DNA from: Pseudofrankia sp. DC12
GTDB lineage: Bacteria > Actinomycetota > Actinomycetes > Frankiales > Frankiaceae
Direction: 5' to 3'
DNA length: 64,000 bases
NCBI RefSeq assembly: GCF_000966285.1
Contig: NZ_KQ031391.1
Location: 5,518,430 to 5,582,429, forward strand
In this document: positions 1 through 9,504 of the stretch, in pieces
How the letters are laid out: each line of letters opens with the position of its first letter
Numbering within the stretch: position 1 is the first letter of the stretch
Position numbers and translations under genes: made by a program
Notes under the pieces: model-generated
Told to the model about the DNA's origin: nothing
Databases searched by the model: none
Seen by the model: the letters and a program-made list of their open reading frames with translations, nothing else

Positions 1-897
1 CCGGGGATCCTCCAGGAACCGCTCGACCCCGGCAGCGAGATCGGCCCGGTAGGCCGCGCGGGCCGCCTCGAGGCGCGCGTCGTCGTCGGTCGTGTAGGCC
101 AGCGGTAACGACACCCGCCAGCGGCCGAGCTGCCTGGCGGCCCGGGCCGGGACCAGGTCGGCGAGCAGCTCGGCGACGCCGCGACGGCGGACCAGCGGCG
201 CGGCCAGCAGGTCAGCCCGGTCCAGCCGGACCGGCCCCCCGGCGGCGACCGCCGCCGGCTGCAGCCAGCTGAGCGCCGCCGCGGCCAGCGTCCAGCCGGG
301 CGCCGCGCGCGCTCCCGTGGCGAGCAGCGCGTCGCGCACGGCCGGGGCGACCAGGCTCGTCGGCTCCCACTCGTGGGCGGCGCGCCGGACGGCGAACCGC
401 TCGGCCCCGGTCCTGGGCACACCGCGCAGCCCCGGCAGGACCGCGAGGGCCGTGGTCGTCGGCGCGTGGCGCTTGAGCACGGCGGTGATCGCGACCAGGT
501 CGGTCTCGCTGAGGTCCTTCGGGTCCAGCGCGGTGCGGGCGAGAATCTCCCGGTCGACCAGCAGCGCCTGGTAGGCGCCCCGGCCTGGGGTGAGCCGGTT
601 GGCCTGGTAGCGCGTGGTGTCCACCAGCCGGGCCAGGTCGAGGAGGCGGTCCGGGGTCAGCTGCTCGGGCACCAGGTCCAGCACGTCCAGACCGTGCCGG
701 CGGGCGTGGGCGCTCGCCGCGCGCCGCTGGGCGGCGTCGAGGTGGACACCGTCGGCGACGAGGAAGACGTGCGCGTGGTGCACCGGCTCGTCGGACGGCT
801 CGATGGCCGGCAGCGCGGACAACCGGCGCCGCAGCCGGGCTGTGTTGAGGCCGACCCCGGCGGCCACGGCCGCCGACATCCAGGTCCGACGGTTCAT
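1..897 (-). CDS. Methyltransferase-family paralogue, N-terminal part (cut by window edge)
   Basis: The frame is open from an ATG at 897 down to base 1 with no stop, so 299 N-terminal residues are visible and the rest lies outside the window. A GGAGG ribosome site precedes the ATG by about five bases. The translation matches the neighbouring gene (966-2867) almost from end to end: both share NTARLRRRL, IEPSD, RHGLDVLDLVP, DRLLDLARLV, RGAYQALL and AGGPVRL. It ends just before the point where the neighbour's zinc knuckle begins, so the expected C-terminal methyltransferase domain is not seen. This is a tandem duplicate 68 bases downstream of its paralogue and probably in the same transcript. The visible half belongs to no family that I recognise; the methyltransferase assignment rests on the paralogue. 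Confidence 0.8.
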   Translation of the reverse strand, partial: MNRRTWMSAAVAAGVGLNTARLRRRLSALPAIEPSDEPVHHAHVFLVADGVHLDAAQRRAASAHARRHGLDVLDLVPEQLTPDRLLDLARLVDTTRYQANRLTPGRGAYQALLVDREILARTALDPKDLSETDLVAITAVLKRHAPTTTALAVLPGLRGVPRTGAERFAVRRAAHEWEPTSLVAPAVRDALLATGARAAPGWTLAAAALSWLQPAAVAAGGPVRLDRADLLAAPLVRRRGVAELLADLVPARAARQLGRWRVSLPLAYTTDDDARLEAARAAYRADLAAGVERFLEDPR

Positions 898-965
898 GGA
901 ACCTCCAGGGAGCGACTCGGTGCGGTCCGGGGCCGGCCGGGCCCGGGATCCAGCGTCGGGAGGCG

Positions 966-2867
966 TCACGGCAGCCGGGCCAGTACCCGGTAGGCGTTCG
1001 ACCGCCGCCCCCCGGTCAGGTACGGCCGGGCGGCCGCGTCGGCGAGGACCAAGGCCGGGAACAACGGCCCGAGCGCGGCCAGCGTCGCCATCCGCCGGGC
1101 CTGCCCGCCGGGCGAGCCGGACTGGGTTCGCCAGGGCAGGTCCAGCGAGGGGGCGAGCCGCTGGCACAGTGCCCACCAGGCATACATCCCGTCGCCGTCC
1201 AGGTGGGCCCGGCCGAACTCGACGTGCTCGACCCGCAGGCCGCGCGAGGTCAGCACGTCGACCAGGTTGTCCGCCGGGACCAGGTGCAGGTGCTGCGGAG
1301 CGAGCCAGCCCGACCACAGCGGCCCGTAGGCGCGGGCCGAGAGGCTCTCGGGGTTGGGCACCTCGACGAGCAGGTGGCCGCCCGGGCGCAGCGCGGTGAT
1401 CGCGGCGTCCAGGTCCGCGCGCGGGTCACGGGTGTGCTCCAGGTAGTGGAACATGCTGACCACGTCGTAGCGGCCGGCGAGCGTCGGGGCCAGCTCGGGG
1501 AGCTGGCCGGCGTAGGCGCGGTCGATCCAGCCCCGCCGGGCCCCCTCCGCCAGTGCCTCGCCCTGGTCCAGGCCGTCGAAGACGGTGGTCGGCCACACAT
1601 CGCGGGCCATCAGGCAGAAGTGGCCCATGCCGGTGCCGACGTCCAGCCAGTTCCGCGGCGTCGGGGGCACCGACCGGGCGCGGGCGAGGTAGCCCGCCCG
1701 GCCGGCGTCGCCGATCACCTCCATGATCGGTGCGCCCAGGCCGTCGTAGAAGTCCCGGTAATAGAAGTCCAGGCCCTCGTCGGTGGGGGACGGGTTCTGG
1801 AAGACGTGCCGGCAGTCGGCGCAGCGGTCGTAGCGGAAGCGGCCGGGCTTGGCCAGCGTCGCGTCGAAGGCGTCGGTGACCTTGCTCAGCCGGGCGCCGC
1901 CGCACCAGGGACAGGTCGGCCGCGGTTGGGCGAGGAAACGTTCGACTCCTCCCGCGAGCTCGGCCTGGTAGAGCGCGCGCAGCTCGGCGGCGTGCTCGGC
2001 GTCGTCGGCGGGGAACGCGTGCGGGCGCGAGAAGCCCCAGCGGGCGAGGGGGCCCGGGTCGTCCTGGGCCAGCTCGGCCGGCGTCCGCACCCGGGCGCTC
2101 CGCGCCGCGGCGGCGCCCAGGGCGGACACGTCGGCGACGAACTCGGCGGCGGCCCGCCGGCGCAGCAGTGGCGCTGTGAGCGCGTCGGCGGGGCGCAGCC
2201 GGACCGGCCCTCCGGCTGCGGCCGCCACCGGCTGAAGCCAGCTCGCGGCGGCCGCTGCCAGCGTCCAGCGCGGCGCGGGGGCCACCGAGCGCAGCAGCGC
2301 CAGGTCCCGCAGCATCGGGCCGAGCGGGCGCGCCGGGTCCCACCGGGAGGTCGCCTGCCGGACGGCCAGCCGCTGCTGGCCCGTCCTGGGTGCGGCGCGC
2401 AGCCCGGGCAGCACCGCGAGACCGGTGGTCGTCGGCGCGTACCGCTTGAGCGTCGCGGTGACCGCGACCAGGCCGACCTCGGTGACCTCCTTGGGGCGCA
2501 GCCCGGCCCGGGCCAACACGTCCCGGTCGATCAGCAGTGCCTGGTAGGCGCCGCGGCCGGCGGCCAGCCGGTCGGTCCGGTAGTGGGCCGGGCCTACCAG
2601 CCGCGCGAGGTCGAGCAGCCTGTCGGGGCTCAGCTCGTCGGGCACCAGGTCCAGGACGTCGAGGCCGTGGCGCAGGGCGTACGCGCTCGCGGCCCGCTGT
2701 TGGGCGTCATCGAGCCGGACGCCGTCGGCCGCCAGGAAGACGTGCTTGTGGTGGACCCGGTCGTCCGAGGGCTCGATCACCGGCAACGCGGCCAGCCGGC
2801 GGCGCAGCCGAGCCGTGTTGATCACAATCCCGGCGGCCAGCGCCGCCGGCAGCACGCCTCGGTTCAT
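966..2867 (-). CDS. Class I SAM-dependent methyltransferase with zinc knuckle and unknown N-terminal domain
   Basis: The protein has 633 residues. The first ~310 form an Ala/Arg/Leu-rich region that I do not recognise. Next comes a zinc-knuckle-like segment with CPWCGG and, about 25 residues later, CADCRHVFQNP. The C-terminal half is a Rossmann methyltransferase of the Methyltransf_11/13 type: motif I is WLDVGTGMGHF, followed by DVVSMFHYLEHTRDP and LRPGGHLLVEVPNPES. Proteins with this knuckle-plus-methyltransferase layout often act on sugars or small metabolites; the substrate here is unknown. The ATG overlaps the stop of the upstream phosphopantetheinyl transferase by one base (TGATG), implying translational coupling. 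A paralogue follows 68 bases downstream. Confidence 0.85.
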   Translation of the reverse strand: MNRGVLPAALAAGIVINTARLRRRLAALPVIEPSDDRVHHKHVFLAADGVRLDDAQQRAASAYALRHGLDVLDLVPDELSPDRLLDLARLVGPAHYRTDRLAAGRGAYQALLIDRDVLARAGLRPKEVTEVGLVAVTATLKRYAPTTTGLAVLPGLRAAPRTGQQRLAVRQATSRWDPARPLGPMLRDLALLRSVAPAPRWTLAAAAASWLQPVAAAAGGPVRLRPADALTAPLLRRRAAAEFVADVSALGAAAARSARVRTPAELAQDDPGPLARWGFSRPHAFPADDAEHAAELRALYQAELAGGVERFLAQPRPTCPWCGGARLSKVTDAFDATLAKPGRFRYDRCADCRHVFQNPSPTDEGLDFYYRDFYDGLGAPIMEVIGDAGRAGYLARARSVPPTPRNWLDVGTGMGHFCLMARDVWPTTVFDGLDQGEALAEGARRGWIDRAYAGQLPELAPTLAGRYDVVSMFHYLEHTRDPRADLDAAITALRPGGHLLVEVPNPESLSARAYGPLWSGWLAPQHLHLVPADNLVDVLTSRGLRVEHVEFGRAHLDGDGMYAWWALCQRLAPSLDLPWRTQSGSPGGQARRMATLAALGPLFPALVLADAAARPYLTGGRRSNAYRVLARLP

Positions 2868-3673
2868 CAGACACCGTCTCCGTCCACCCGGTCATCCGGA
2901 CTGATCGCGACCACGGCGAGGATCAGGCCCGCGGTCACCAGGTACCGGCCGCGTAGCAAGGTCAGCCGTTGCCCGTCCGGCAGGACCGGACCCGCCACCA
3001 GCAGCTTCGCGGTGAACGACCCGGTCCGTCGCGCGGTGCCCCCGGGACGCGCCGCGTCGCCCGTGGGCCTGTCGCCCGGCGGACCGCCGTCGGCCGGTCT
3101 GCCGGTGGCCGGGCCGTCGTCGAGTGTGACCAGCGCCTCCTCGAAGCCCAGCCAGCCGCCGGCCAGCGGGAACCAGGTCTTGTAGACGGACTCCTTGGCG
3201 CAGAACAACAGGCGGTCCCAGTGCACCTCGGGCTCGGCTCGCGCGGCGGCGCGGACCCAGGAACTCTCGGCCGGCAGGGAGATCCGCTCGAAGACCCCGT
3301 CCGGCGTCGGCCCGTTCGGTTCCGCGTCGATCCCGAGGGACAGCACGTGCTCGGCCCGGGCGGCGGCGGCGGCCCGGTACCCCTCGCAGTGGGTGATGCT
3401 GCCGACGACACCGGCGGGCCACAGGGGCTCCCGGTTCGGGCCCGCGAGCAGCGGCGTTGGTGCGATCCCGAGACGAGCCATCGCCCGTCGTGCGCATACC
3501 CGGCCGGCGGTGAACTCCCGGCGTCGCTTCGGCACGGCCCGCGCGATCAGCGCCTCCTCGGGGGGGAAGAGCTCCGACTCCGACTCGTCGACGCGGGTCT
3601 CGGCCGCGACGGCCTTCGCCGGCACAAGGCCGGCCAGCAGGCCCGCGGCTGCCCCCACTCCCACTTCCGGCAT
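2867..3673 (-). CDS. 4'-phosphopantetheinyl transferase (Sfp/EntD/PptT type)
   Basis: The enzyme transfers the phosphopantetheine arm of CoA to carrier proteins of polyketide, fatty acid or nonribosomal peptide synthases. The 268-residue product shows the family landmarks in order: RAVPKRRREFTAGR, GSITHCEGYRAA, the Mg-binding GIDAEPN and FCAKESVYKTWFP (the W/F-xxKE-xxxK motif). The closest look is to the actinobacterial PptT group. I chose the ATG at 3673; an in-frame GTG at 3724 would add 17 residues, and neither has a strong ribosome site. A Gly/Pro-rich insert near residue 200 is unusual but in frame. It leads a three-gene minus-strand cluster with two methyltransferase paralogues. No synthase is visible nearby, so it may serve distant clusters. 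Confidence 0.9.
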   Translation of the reverse strand: MPEVGVGAAAGLLAGLVPAKAVAAETRVDESESELFPPEEALIARAVPKRRREFTAGRVCARRAMARLGIAPTPLLAGPNREPLWPAGVVGSITHCEGYRAAAAARAEHVLSLGIDAEPNGPTPDGVFERISLPAESSWVRAAARAEPEVHWDRLLFCAKESVYKTWFPLAGGWLGFEEALVTLDDGPATGRPADGGPPGDRPTGDAARPGGTARRTGSFTAKLLVAGPVLPDGQRLTLLRGRYLVTAGLILAVVAISPDDRVDGDGV

Positions 3674-3840
3674 ACCGCCAAGCTTCGCATCGTCGGCGAC
3701 AAGCCTCCGGACCGGTCGCGCCACTGGATGTCACCACGGGGCCGGACCGAGCGCGGGCGGGGAGAAGATGACCAGACTGAAGGTCGGCCCACGGGTGCGA
3801 CGCGCCTGAGGGGCGAGGCGGGGAGTGGCACGCAGGGCTG

Positions 3841-3860
3841 GTCCGACGGCGCCGTCGGAC
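3841..3860. terminator. Perfect 20-bp palindrome downstream of tRNA-Gly
   Basis: The two halves, gtccgacggc and gccgtcggac, are exact reverse complements with no spacer. It lies 25 bases past the 3' end of the minus-strand tRNA-Gly and could end that transcript, but there is no T-tract. A protein-binding site is the alternative. Confidence 0.35.
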
Positions 3861-3885
3861 GCGGAAACCGCTGTGTCGCAATGAG

Positions 3886-3956
3886 AGCGGGTGACCGGGA
3901 TCGAACCGGCATGGCCAGCTTGGAAGGCTGGGGCTCTGCCATTGAGCTACACCCGC
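3886..3956 (-). tRNA. tRNA-Gly (anticodon TCC)
   Basis: Read on the minus strand the 71 bases fold as a cloverleaf: acceptor GCGGGTG pairs with CACCCGC, the D arm is GCTC/GAGC, the anticodon arm is CCAGC-CTTCCAA-GCTGG, and the T arm contains TTCGATC. The loop CTTCCAA gives anticodon TCC. The discriminator base is T and CCA is not encoded. Confidence 0.95.
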
Positions 3957-4185
3957 GCAGTGATCGCGCCGAAGTTTACCCCAGCGGCGAGGCCCCGCCG
4001 CCCGTCGGCCCAGCCTTTGGTCCGACGTTGTGGTCGCTGATCAGGGCGAGACCGGCACCGTCACGTAGGACTGAAGCTGCGTTGATGGTCATGCCTGGGC
4101 GTGTGTGAGGGCATCGGCCGGTGGTTTGCCAGGCCCGGGCCGCGATCGAGGGCGCGCCAGCCCGTAGGATGAGGGCGCAACGCCT

Positions 4186-4258
4186 CGGGGCGTAGCGTAG
4201 TGGCTAGCGCGCCTGCTTTGGGTGCAGGAGATCGGGAGTTCGAGTCTCCCCGCCCCGA
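4186..4258 (+). tRNA. tRNA-Pro (anticodon TGG)
   Basis: The 73 bases form a cloverleaf: acceptor CGGGGCG/CGCCCCG, anticodon arm CCTGC-TTTGGGT-GCAGG with anticodon TGG, and T arm GGGAG-TTCGAGT-CTCCC. The discriminator is A and CCA is not encoded. A GC-rich hairpin and a tandem repeat array follow directly. Confidence 0.95.
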
Positions 4259-4318
4259 CGTGCTGGCTCATCGTGTTTGCCGCACTTTGTGCGGCTGCCC
4301 GGGGGCCGCGATATTGCT

Positions 4319-4336
4319 CCGGGGGGCGACCCCCGG
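4319..4336 (+). terminator. GC hairpin after tRNA-Pro
   Basis: A 7-bp stem CCGGGGG/CCCCCGG closes a GCGA loop of the GNRA type, about 60 bases after the tRNA. It may end the tRNA transcript. A similar hairpin followed by a C-run is found at 9727-9744. Confidence 0.45.
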
Positions 4337-4343
4337 ACCCCCG

Positions 4344-4650
4344 GTGTCGAGCTTCGCTCGACCGGGGGGTTGAGGTTGCTTCGCTTCTCGGTGTTGGCTT
4401 GCTCGGCGGGGGTGGTGGGGTGGCCTCTGGCCCGCTGGTGTCGAGTTCGCTCGACCGGGGGGTTGAGGTTGCTTCGCTTCTCGGTGTTGGCTTGCTCGGC
4501 GGGGGTGGTGGGGTGGCCTCTGGCCCGCTGGTGTCGAGTTCGCTCGACCGGGGGGTCGAGGTGCCTTCGCTTCTCGGTGTCGGGCTTGCTCGGCTGGGAT
4601 GCCGGAGTGGCCTCGGCCCGCTGGTGTCGAGCTTGGCTTGACCGAGGGGC
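4344..4650 (+). repeat. Tandem array of ~93-bp repeats (three units plus a partial fourth)
   Basis: Units lie at 4344-4437 (94 bp), 4438-4530 and 4531-4623 (93 bp each), with a partial copy from 4624. Each begins gtgtcgag and ends cccgctg. The first two units are nearly identical apart from one base; the third is more diverged. Near the start of each complete unit GTCGAG and CTCGAC can pair around a TTCG (or CTTCG) loop. The array fills the gap between tRNA-Pro and tig. The long frames through it have a repetitive translation and no recognisable domain, so I do not call a gene. Confidence 0.9.
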
Positions 4651-4769
4651 TGTCCGGGGTTGCCGTTTGCTGCACCTTCCCGGGGGGCCGTGAAGCGGTC
4701 CGGGGTCACCGCGTGGCGGTAATCTCGGCGCGTCCCCCGTCCGACGTCGTACCAGGAGACATCCGCGCC

Positions 4770-6236
4770 GTGAAGGCCACCAAGGAGACACTCAGCCCGA
4801 CCAGGGTCAAACTCACCGTCGAGGTGCCCTTCGACGACCTGAAGCCCTCCCTGGACGCCACCTACAAGAAGCTGTCCCGGCAGATTCGGGTGTCCGGGTT
4901 CCGCCCGGGCAAGGTGCCGCCGAGGATTCTGGACCAGCGCCTCGGGCGCTCGACCATTCTCGACGAGGCCCTGCAGGAGGCGCTGCCCCAGTTCTACTCG
5001 GAGGCGGTCGAGGCCGAGGACGTCGACGTGCTGTCGCGGCCGGAGGTGGACATCACCGAGTTCGCCGAGGGCAGCCCGATCGTGTTCACCGCCGAGGTGG
5101 ACGTCCGCCCGCGGCTCGCGCTGCCGGAGGCGGCCAGCATCAGGATCACGGTCGACAAGGCCGAGGTCACCGACGAGCAGATCGAGACCCAGCTCGGCTC
5201 GATGCGCGAGCGGTTCGCCGTGCTCACCCCGGTCGAGCGGCCGGTCGCCTCCGGCGACTACGTGTCCCTCGACCTGTCGGCCACGGTCGACGGCGAGCCC
5301 GTGGAGGACGCCACCGCGACCGGGATGTCCTACGAGGTCGGCAGCGGCAACCTGATCGAGGGCATCGACGAGGCGCTCGTCGGCGCGAGCGAGGGCGACA
5401 GCCGCACGTTCGACACCGAGCTGCTCGCCGGCGACCGGCAGGGCCAGACCGCGCAGGTCACCGCGGTCGTCCGCGGCGTCAAGGAGAAGGAGCTCCCGGC
5501 GCTCGACGACGACTTCGCGACGACCGCCAGCGAGTTCGACACCCTCGACGAGCTGAAGGCAGACCTGCGGGCGCGCCTGGAGCAGAATCGCAAGTTCGAG
5601 CAGGTCAACCAGGCCAGGGAGAAGCTGCTGGAGCAGCTGATCGAGTCCGTCGACGTCCCGGTCCCGGACTCGGTGCTGGCCTCGGAGATCGAGGCCCGGG
5701 AGCACCGCCTCGGCCACGACCTGGAGCGTTACGGCGTCGGCCGCGAGACCTACCTGAAGACCCTTGGGCAGGAGCCCGAGGAGTTCGACGTGCAGGTCCG
5801 CGACTCGGCCACGAAGGCGATCAAGTCGCAGTTCATCCTCGACACCGTGGTGCGCACCGAGTCGGTCGGGATCGACCAGGGCGACCTGATGGAGCAGATA
5901 GTCATGCTCGCGCAGCGTTCCGGCGTCGCGCCCGAGATGTACGCCCAGCAGCTCGCCGGGGGCAACGGTGCCGGGCTGACCGCGCTGATGGCGGACATCA
6001 TGCGCAACAAGGCGCTGCTGCACCTGCTGCGCCAGGCCACCGTCGTGGACGACGACGACAACGCGGTGACCCTGGAGCTGCCCGAGCGTCCGGATCCGGC
6101 GGACCTCGAGGGCTTCGAGGGCGAGGTCCACGATCACGACCACGAGGGTCACGACCACGAGGGTCACGACCACGAGGGTCACGACCACGAGGGTCACGAC
6201 CACGAGGGTCACGACCACGAGGGTCACGACCACTAG
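4770..6236 (+). CDS. tig: Trigger factor, ribosome-associated chaperone with His-rich tail
   Basis: Trigger factor binds the ribosome exit tunnel and shields nascent chains; it also has a peptidyl-prolyl isomerase domain. The GTG at 4770 gives the canonical start (M)KATKETLSPTRVKL and has AGGAG upstream; a longer in-frame extension would read through repeat DNA. The ribosome-binding signature GFRPGKVPP is at residues 43-51. The FKBP-like domain follows (around GDYVSLDLSATVDG and SGNLIEGIDEAL), then the SurA-like C-terminal arm. The product is 488 residues. Its last ~36 residues are an unusual repeat of DHEGH units carrying 15 histidines. It precedes clpP1-clpP2-clpX, a typical quality-control neighbourhood. 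Confidence 0.97.
   Translation: MKATKETLSPTRVKLTVEVPFDDLKPSLDATYKKLSRQIRVSGFRPGKVPPRILDQRLGRSTILDEALQEALPQFYSEAVEAEDVDVLSRPEVDITEFAEGSPIVFTAEVDVRPRLALPEAASIRITVDKAEVTDEQIETQLGSMRERFAVLTPVERPVASGDYVSLDLSATVDGEPVEDATATGMSYEVGSGNLIEGIDEALVGASEGDSRTFDTELLAGDRQGQTAQVTAVVRGVKEKELPALDDDFATTASEFDTLDELKADLRARLEQNRKFEQVNQAREKLLEQLIESVDVPVPDSVLASEIEAREHRLGHDLERYGVGRETYLKTLGQEPEEFDVQVRDSATKAIKSQFILDTVVRTESVGIDQGDLMEQIVMLAQRSGVAPEMYAQQLAGGNGAGLTALMADIMRNKALLHLLRQATVVDDDDNAVTLELPERPDPADLEGFEGEVHDHDHEGHDHEGHDHEGHDHEGHDHEGHDHEGHDH
6138..6233 (+). repeat. 15-bp coding minisatellite encoding the DHEGH tail of trigger factor
   Basis: The unit gaccacgagggtcac occurs six times without change (6138-6227), followed by a six-base partial copy before the TAG stop. 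Exact identity, including third positions, points to recent slippage expansion. The encoded tail alternates His with Asp/Glu and could bind Ni or Zn, by analogy with SlyD-type His-rich tails (inference). Confidence 0.95.
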
Positions 6237-6303
6237 GGCGTGATCCCGGCTCCTGGGCTCGCCCGGATGTCCTGCGCTGCCGAGTTCGACCCGGCAGGAC
6301 TAT

Positions 6304-6332
6304 CGGCCCCCGCGGCATCCCCGCGGGGGCCG
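6304..6332 (+). terminator. Hairpin terminator after tig
   Basis: A perfect 12-bp stem cggcccccgcgg/ccgcgggggccg has a five-base loop. It lies about 70 bases after the tig stop. There is no T-run, as is common in high-GC actinobacteria. Confidence 0.75.
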
Positions 6333-6575
6333 AACTGTTGGGGAGCCTCAGGCCATGGCCTCGGGCCGTGTGCGGAGGATCGCGCGGCCCTCTGCCCAGC
6401 GCGAACATCGAGCCGGATGGGCCGGAACTGGCTCGGGTCACAGATAGTGTCGAGCCGGTCAAGCTGTCGTCGCTCCTGGGCACGGTCCCGGCACGCAACC
6501 GTCGTTGGGGGCGTCCCGCGGGTACGGAAGCCAGGTCGGTGAAGCCAGCAGGTCAGTGAAGCCGAGGAGTCGAAC

Positions 6576-7223
6576 GTGAGTGAGTTCGCAGTGCCGGGCC
6601 TGGCCGCGCCGGGTGGCCCCAGCCTCCGGTCGGCGGGCCAGAGCGGCCCGGGTTTCGACGAGCAGGTCTACAACCGGCTCCTGCGGGAGCGGATCATCTT
6701 CCTCGGTACCGTCGTCGAGGACAGCATCGCCAACGCGATCTGCGCGCAGCTGCTGCTGCTGAACGCCGAGGACCCGAACCGGGACATCTGGCTGTACATC
6801 AACTCGCCGGGTGGCTCGGTCAGCGCCGGCATGGCGATCTACGACACGATGCAGTTCGTCGAGAACGACGTCGCGACCGTCTCGCTGGGCCTGGCGGCGT
6901 CGATGGGCCAGTTCCTGCTGTGCGCCGGAGCCGCCGGTAAGCGGTACTCGTTGCCGCACGCGCGGATCATGATGCACCAGCCGTCTGGCGGCATCGGCGG
7001 CACCGCGTCCGACATCGCGATCCAGGCCGAGCAGATGCTCTACACCAAGCGGATGATGCAGGAGCGGATCGCTTTCCACACCGGTCAGCCGATCGACCAG
7101 ATCGAGCGGGACTCCGACCGTGACCGTTGGTTCACCGCCGAGGAGGCGAAGGACTACGGCTTCGTTGACCACGTCGTCCAGCGGGTGCGCCAGGTGCCCG
7201 GCGGCACCCCGTCCGGCCTCTGA
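6576..7223 (+). CDS. clpP1: ATP-dependent Clp protease proteolytic subunit ClpP1
   Basis: This is one of the two ClpP subunits that form the mixed ClpP1P2 tetradecamer of actinobacteria. The 215-residue product starts at a GTG with GAGGAG about nine bases upstream. The catalytic triad is visible: Ser109 in GLAASMGQF, His134 in IMMHQPSGG and Asp183 in DSDRDRWF. The hydrophobic/Gly motif [11 protein letters not shown] forms the oxyanion region. The first ~25 residues are a variable propeptide-like leader. clpP2 follows after 61 bases, and the pair is probably co-transcribed. Because tig ends in a strong hairpin, a promoter probably lies in 6333-6575. Confidence 0.97.
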   Translation: MSEFAVPGLAAPGGPSLRSAGQSGPGFDEQVYNRLLRERIIFLGTVVEDSIANAICAQLLLLNAEDPNRDIWLYINSPGGSVSAGMAIYDTMQFVENDVATVSLGLAASMGQFLLCAGAAGKRYSLPHARIMMHQPSGGIGGTASDIAIQAEQMLYTKRMMQERIAFHTGQPIDQIERDSDRDRWFTAEEAKDYGFVDHVVQRVRQVPGGTPSGL

Positions 7224-7284
7224 CCGCGCCGGCGCTTCCACCCCCGTCGGCTCCGTACGACCGCTCCTTCCGGAGGGCATGATC

Positions 7285-7917
7285 ATGTCCGTTCACCAGC
7301 AGACCGGCCGCTATGTGCTGCCGAACATCATCGAGAAGACGTCCCGTGGCGAGTACGGCATGGACCCGTACTCGAAGCTCCTCAAGGAGCGGATCGTCTT
7401 CCTCGGCGTCCAGATCGACGACGTCTCGGCCAACGACGTCATGGCGCAGCTGCTGTTCCTCGAGTCCGAGGACCCGGACCGCGACATCTCGATCTACATC
7501 AACTCGCCTGGCGGGTCGTTCACGTCGCTTACCGCGATCTACGACACGATGCAGTTCGTCCGCCCGGACATCCAGACCATCTGCATGGGCCAGGCGGCGT
7601 CCGCCGCGGCCGTGCTGCTGGCCGCCGGGACGCCGGGCAAGCGGTTCGCGCTGCAGAACAGCCGCATCCTGATCCACCAGCCGTCCGGCTCCGGTGAGGG
7701 CCAGTCGAGCGACATCGAGATCCAGGCGCGTGAGATCCTCCGGATGCGTTCGCTGTTGGAGAAAATGCTCGCGGACCACACCGGGAAGTCCGAAGAGGAC
7801 ATCCGCCGCGACATCGAGCGGGACAAGATTCTCTCTGCCGATGAGGCCAAGGAGTACGGCCTGATCGACGAGGTGATCAAGACGCGTAAGTCGTCTCGCC
7901 TGTCGGCCGCTCGCTGA
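7285..7917 (+). CDS. clpP2: ATP-dependent Clp protease proteolytic subunit ClpP2
   Basis: This is the second ClpP subunit, predicted to assemble with ClpP1 into the degradation chamber docked by ClpX. It has 210 residues when started at the ATG at 7285, seven bases after CGGAGGG; the ATG at 7279 lies too close to that site. The catalytic residues are Ser106 in GQAASAAAV, His131 in ILIHQPSG and Asp180 in DIERDKIL. It differs from ClpP1 in the active-site context (QAASAA versus LAASMG), as expected for the two-subunit system. clpX follows 294 bases downstream; I see no gene in that gap. Confidence 0.97.
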   Translation: MSVHQQTGRYVLPNIIEKTSRGEYGMDPYSKLLKERIVFLGVQIDDVSANDVMAQLLFLESEDPDRDISIYINSPGGSFTSLTAIYDTMQFVRPDIQTICMGQAASAAAVLLAAGTPGKRFALQNSRILIHQPSGSGEGQSSDIEIQAREILRMRSLLEKMLADHTGKSEEDIRRDIERDKILSADEAKEYGLIDEVIKTRKSSRLSAAR

Positions 7918-8211
7918 CAGGACAGACGACCGTAGGCTGACCCGTATGAGCCGCGCGATAGGGCTCTCACTGGGCGGCCGGGCGGGGTACCGTCCCCCGA
8001 AGGGGCGGTACGAGGCAGGACAGGCCAGGCACGGGAGGGCGACCTCCCGGCCCCGCCTGGTGGCGCCCGAGCTGGAGCGTCGGCCCTGGGGCCGGCCGCG
8101 GTGGGCGCCTGGCAAGGCCAGTGACAGTCTCGGCACGCGACGACCGGGCGGTGCGAGCCGCCCCCGACTTGCAGGCGACCCCATCGTCTGGACGAAGGGA
8201 CTGAGTCCTCG

Positions 8212-9504
<1,293 letters not shown>

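Noticed and set aside
4344-4650. CRISPR array at the repeated sequence before tig
   Set aside because: The units are contiguous with no unique spacers, and no cas gene is present.
4089-6233. Long minus-strand frame opposite tig, starting with repeated VVTLV
   Set aside because: The repeats are the reverse of the DHEGH minisatellite, and the rest is antisense to trigger factor and the 93-bp repeats.
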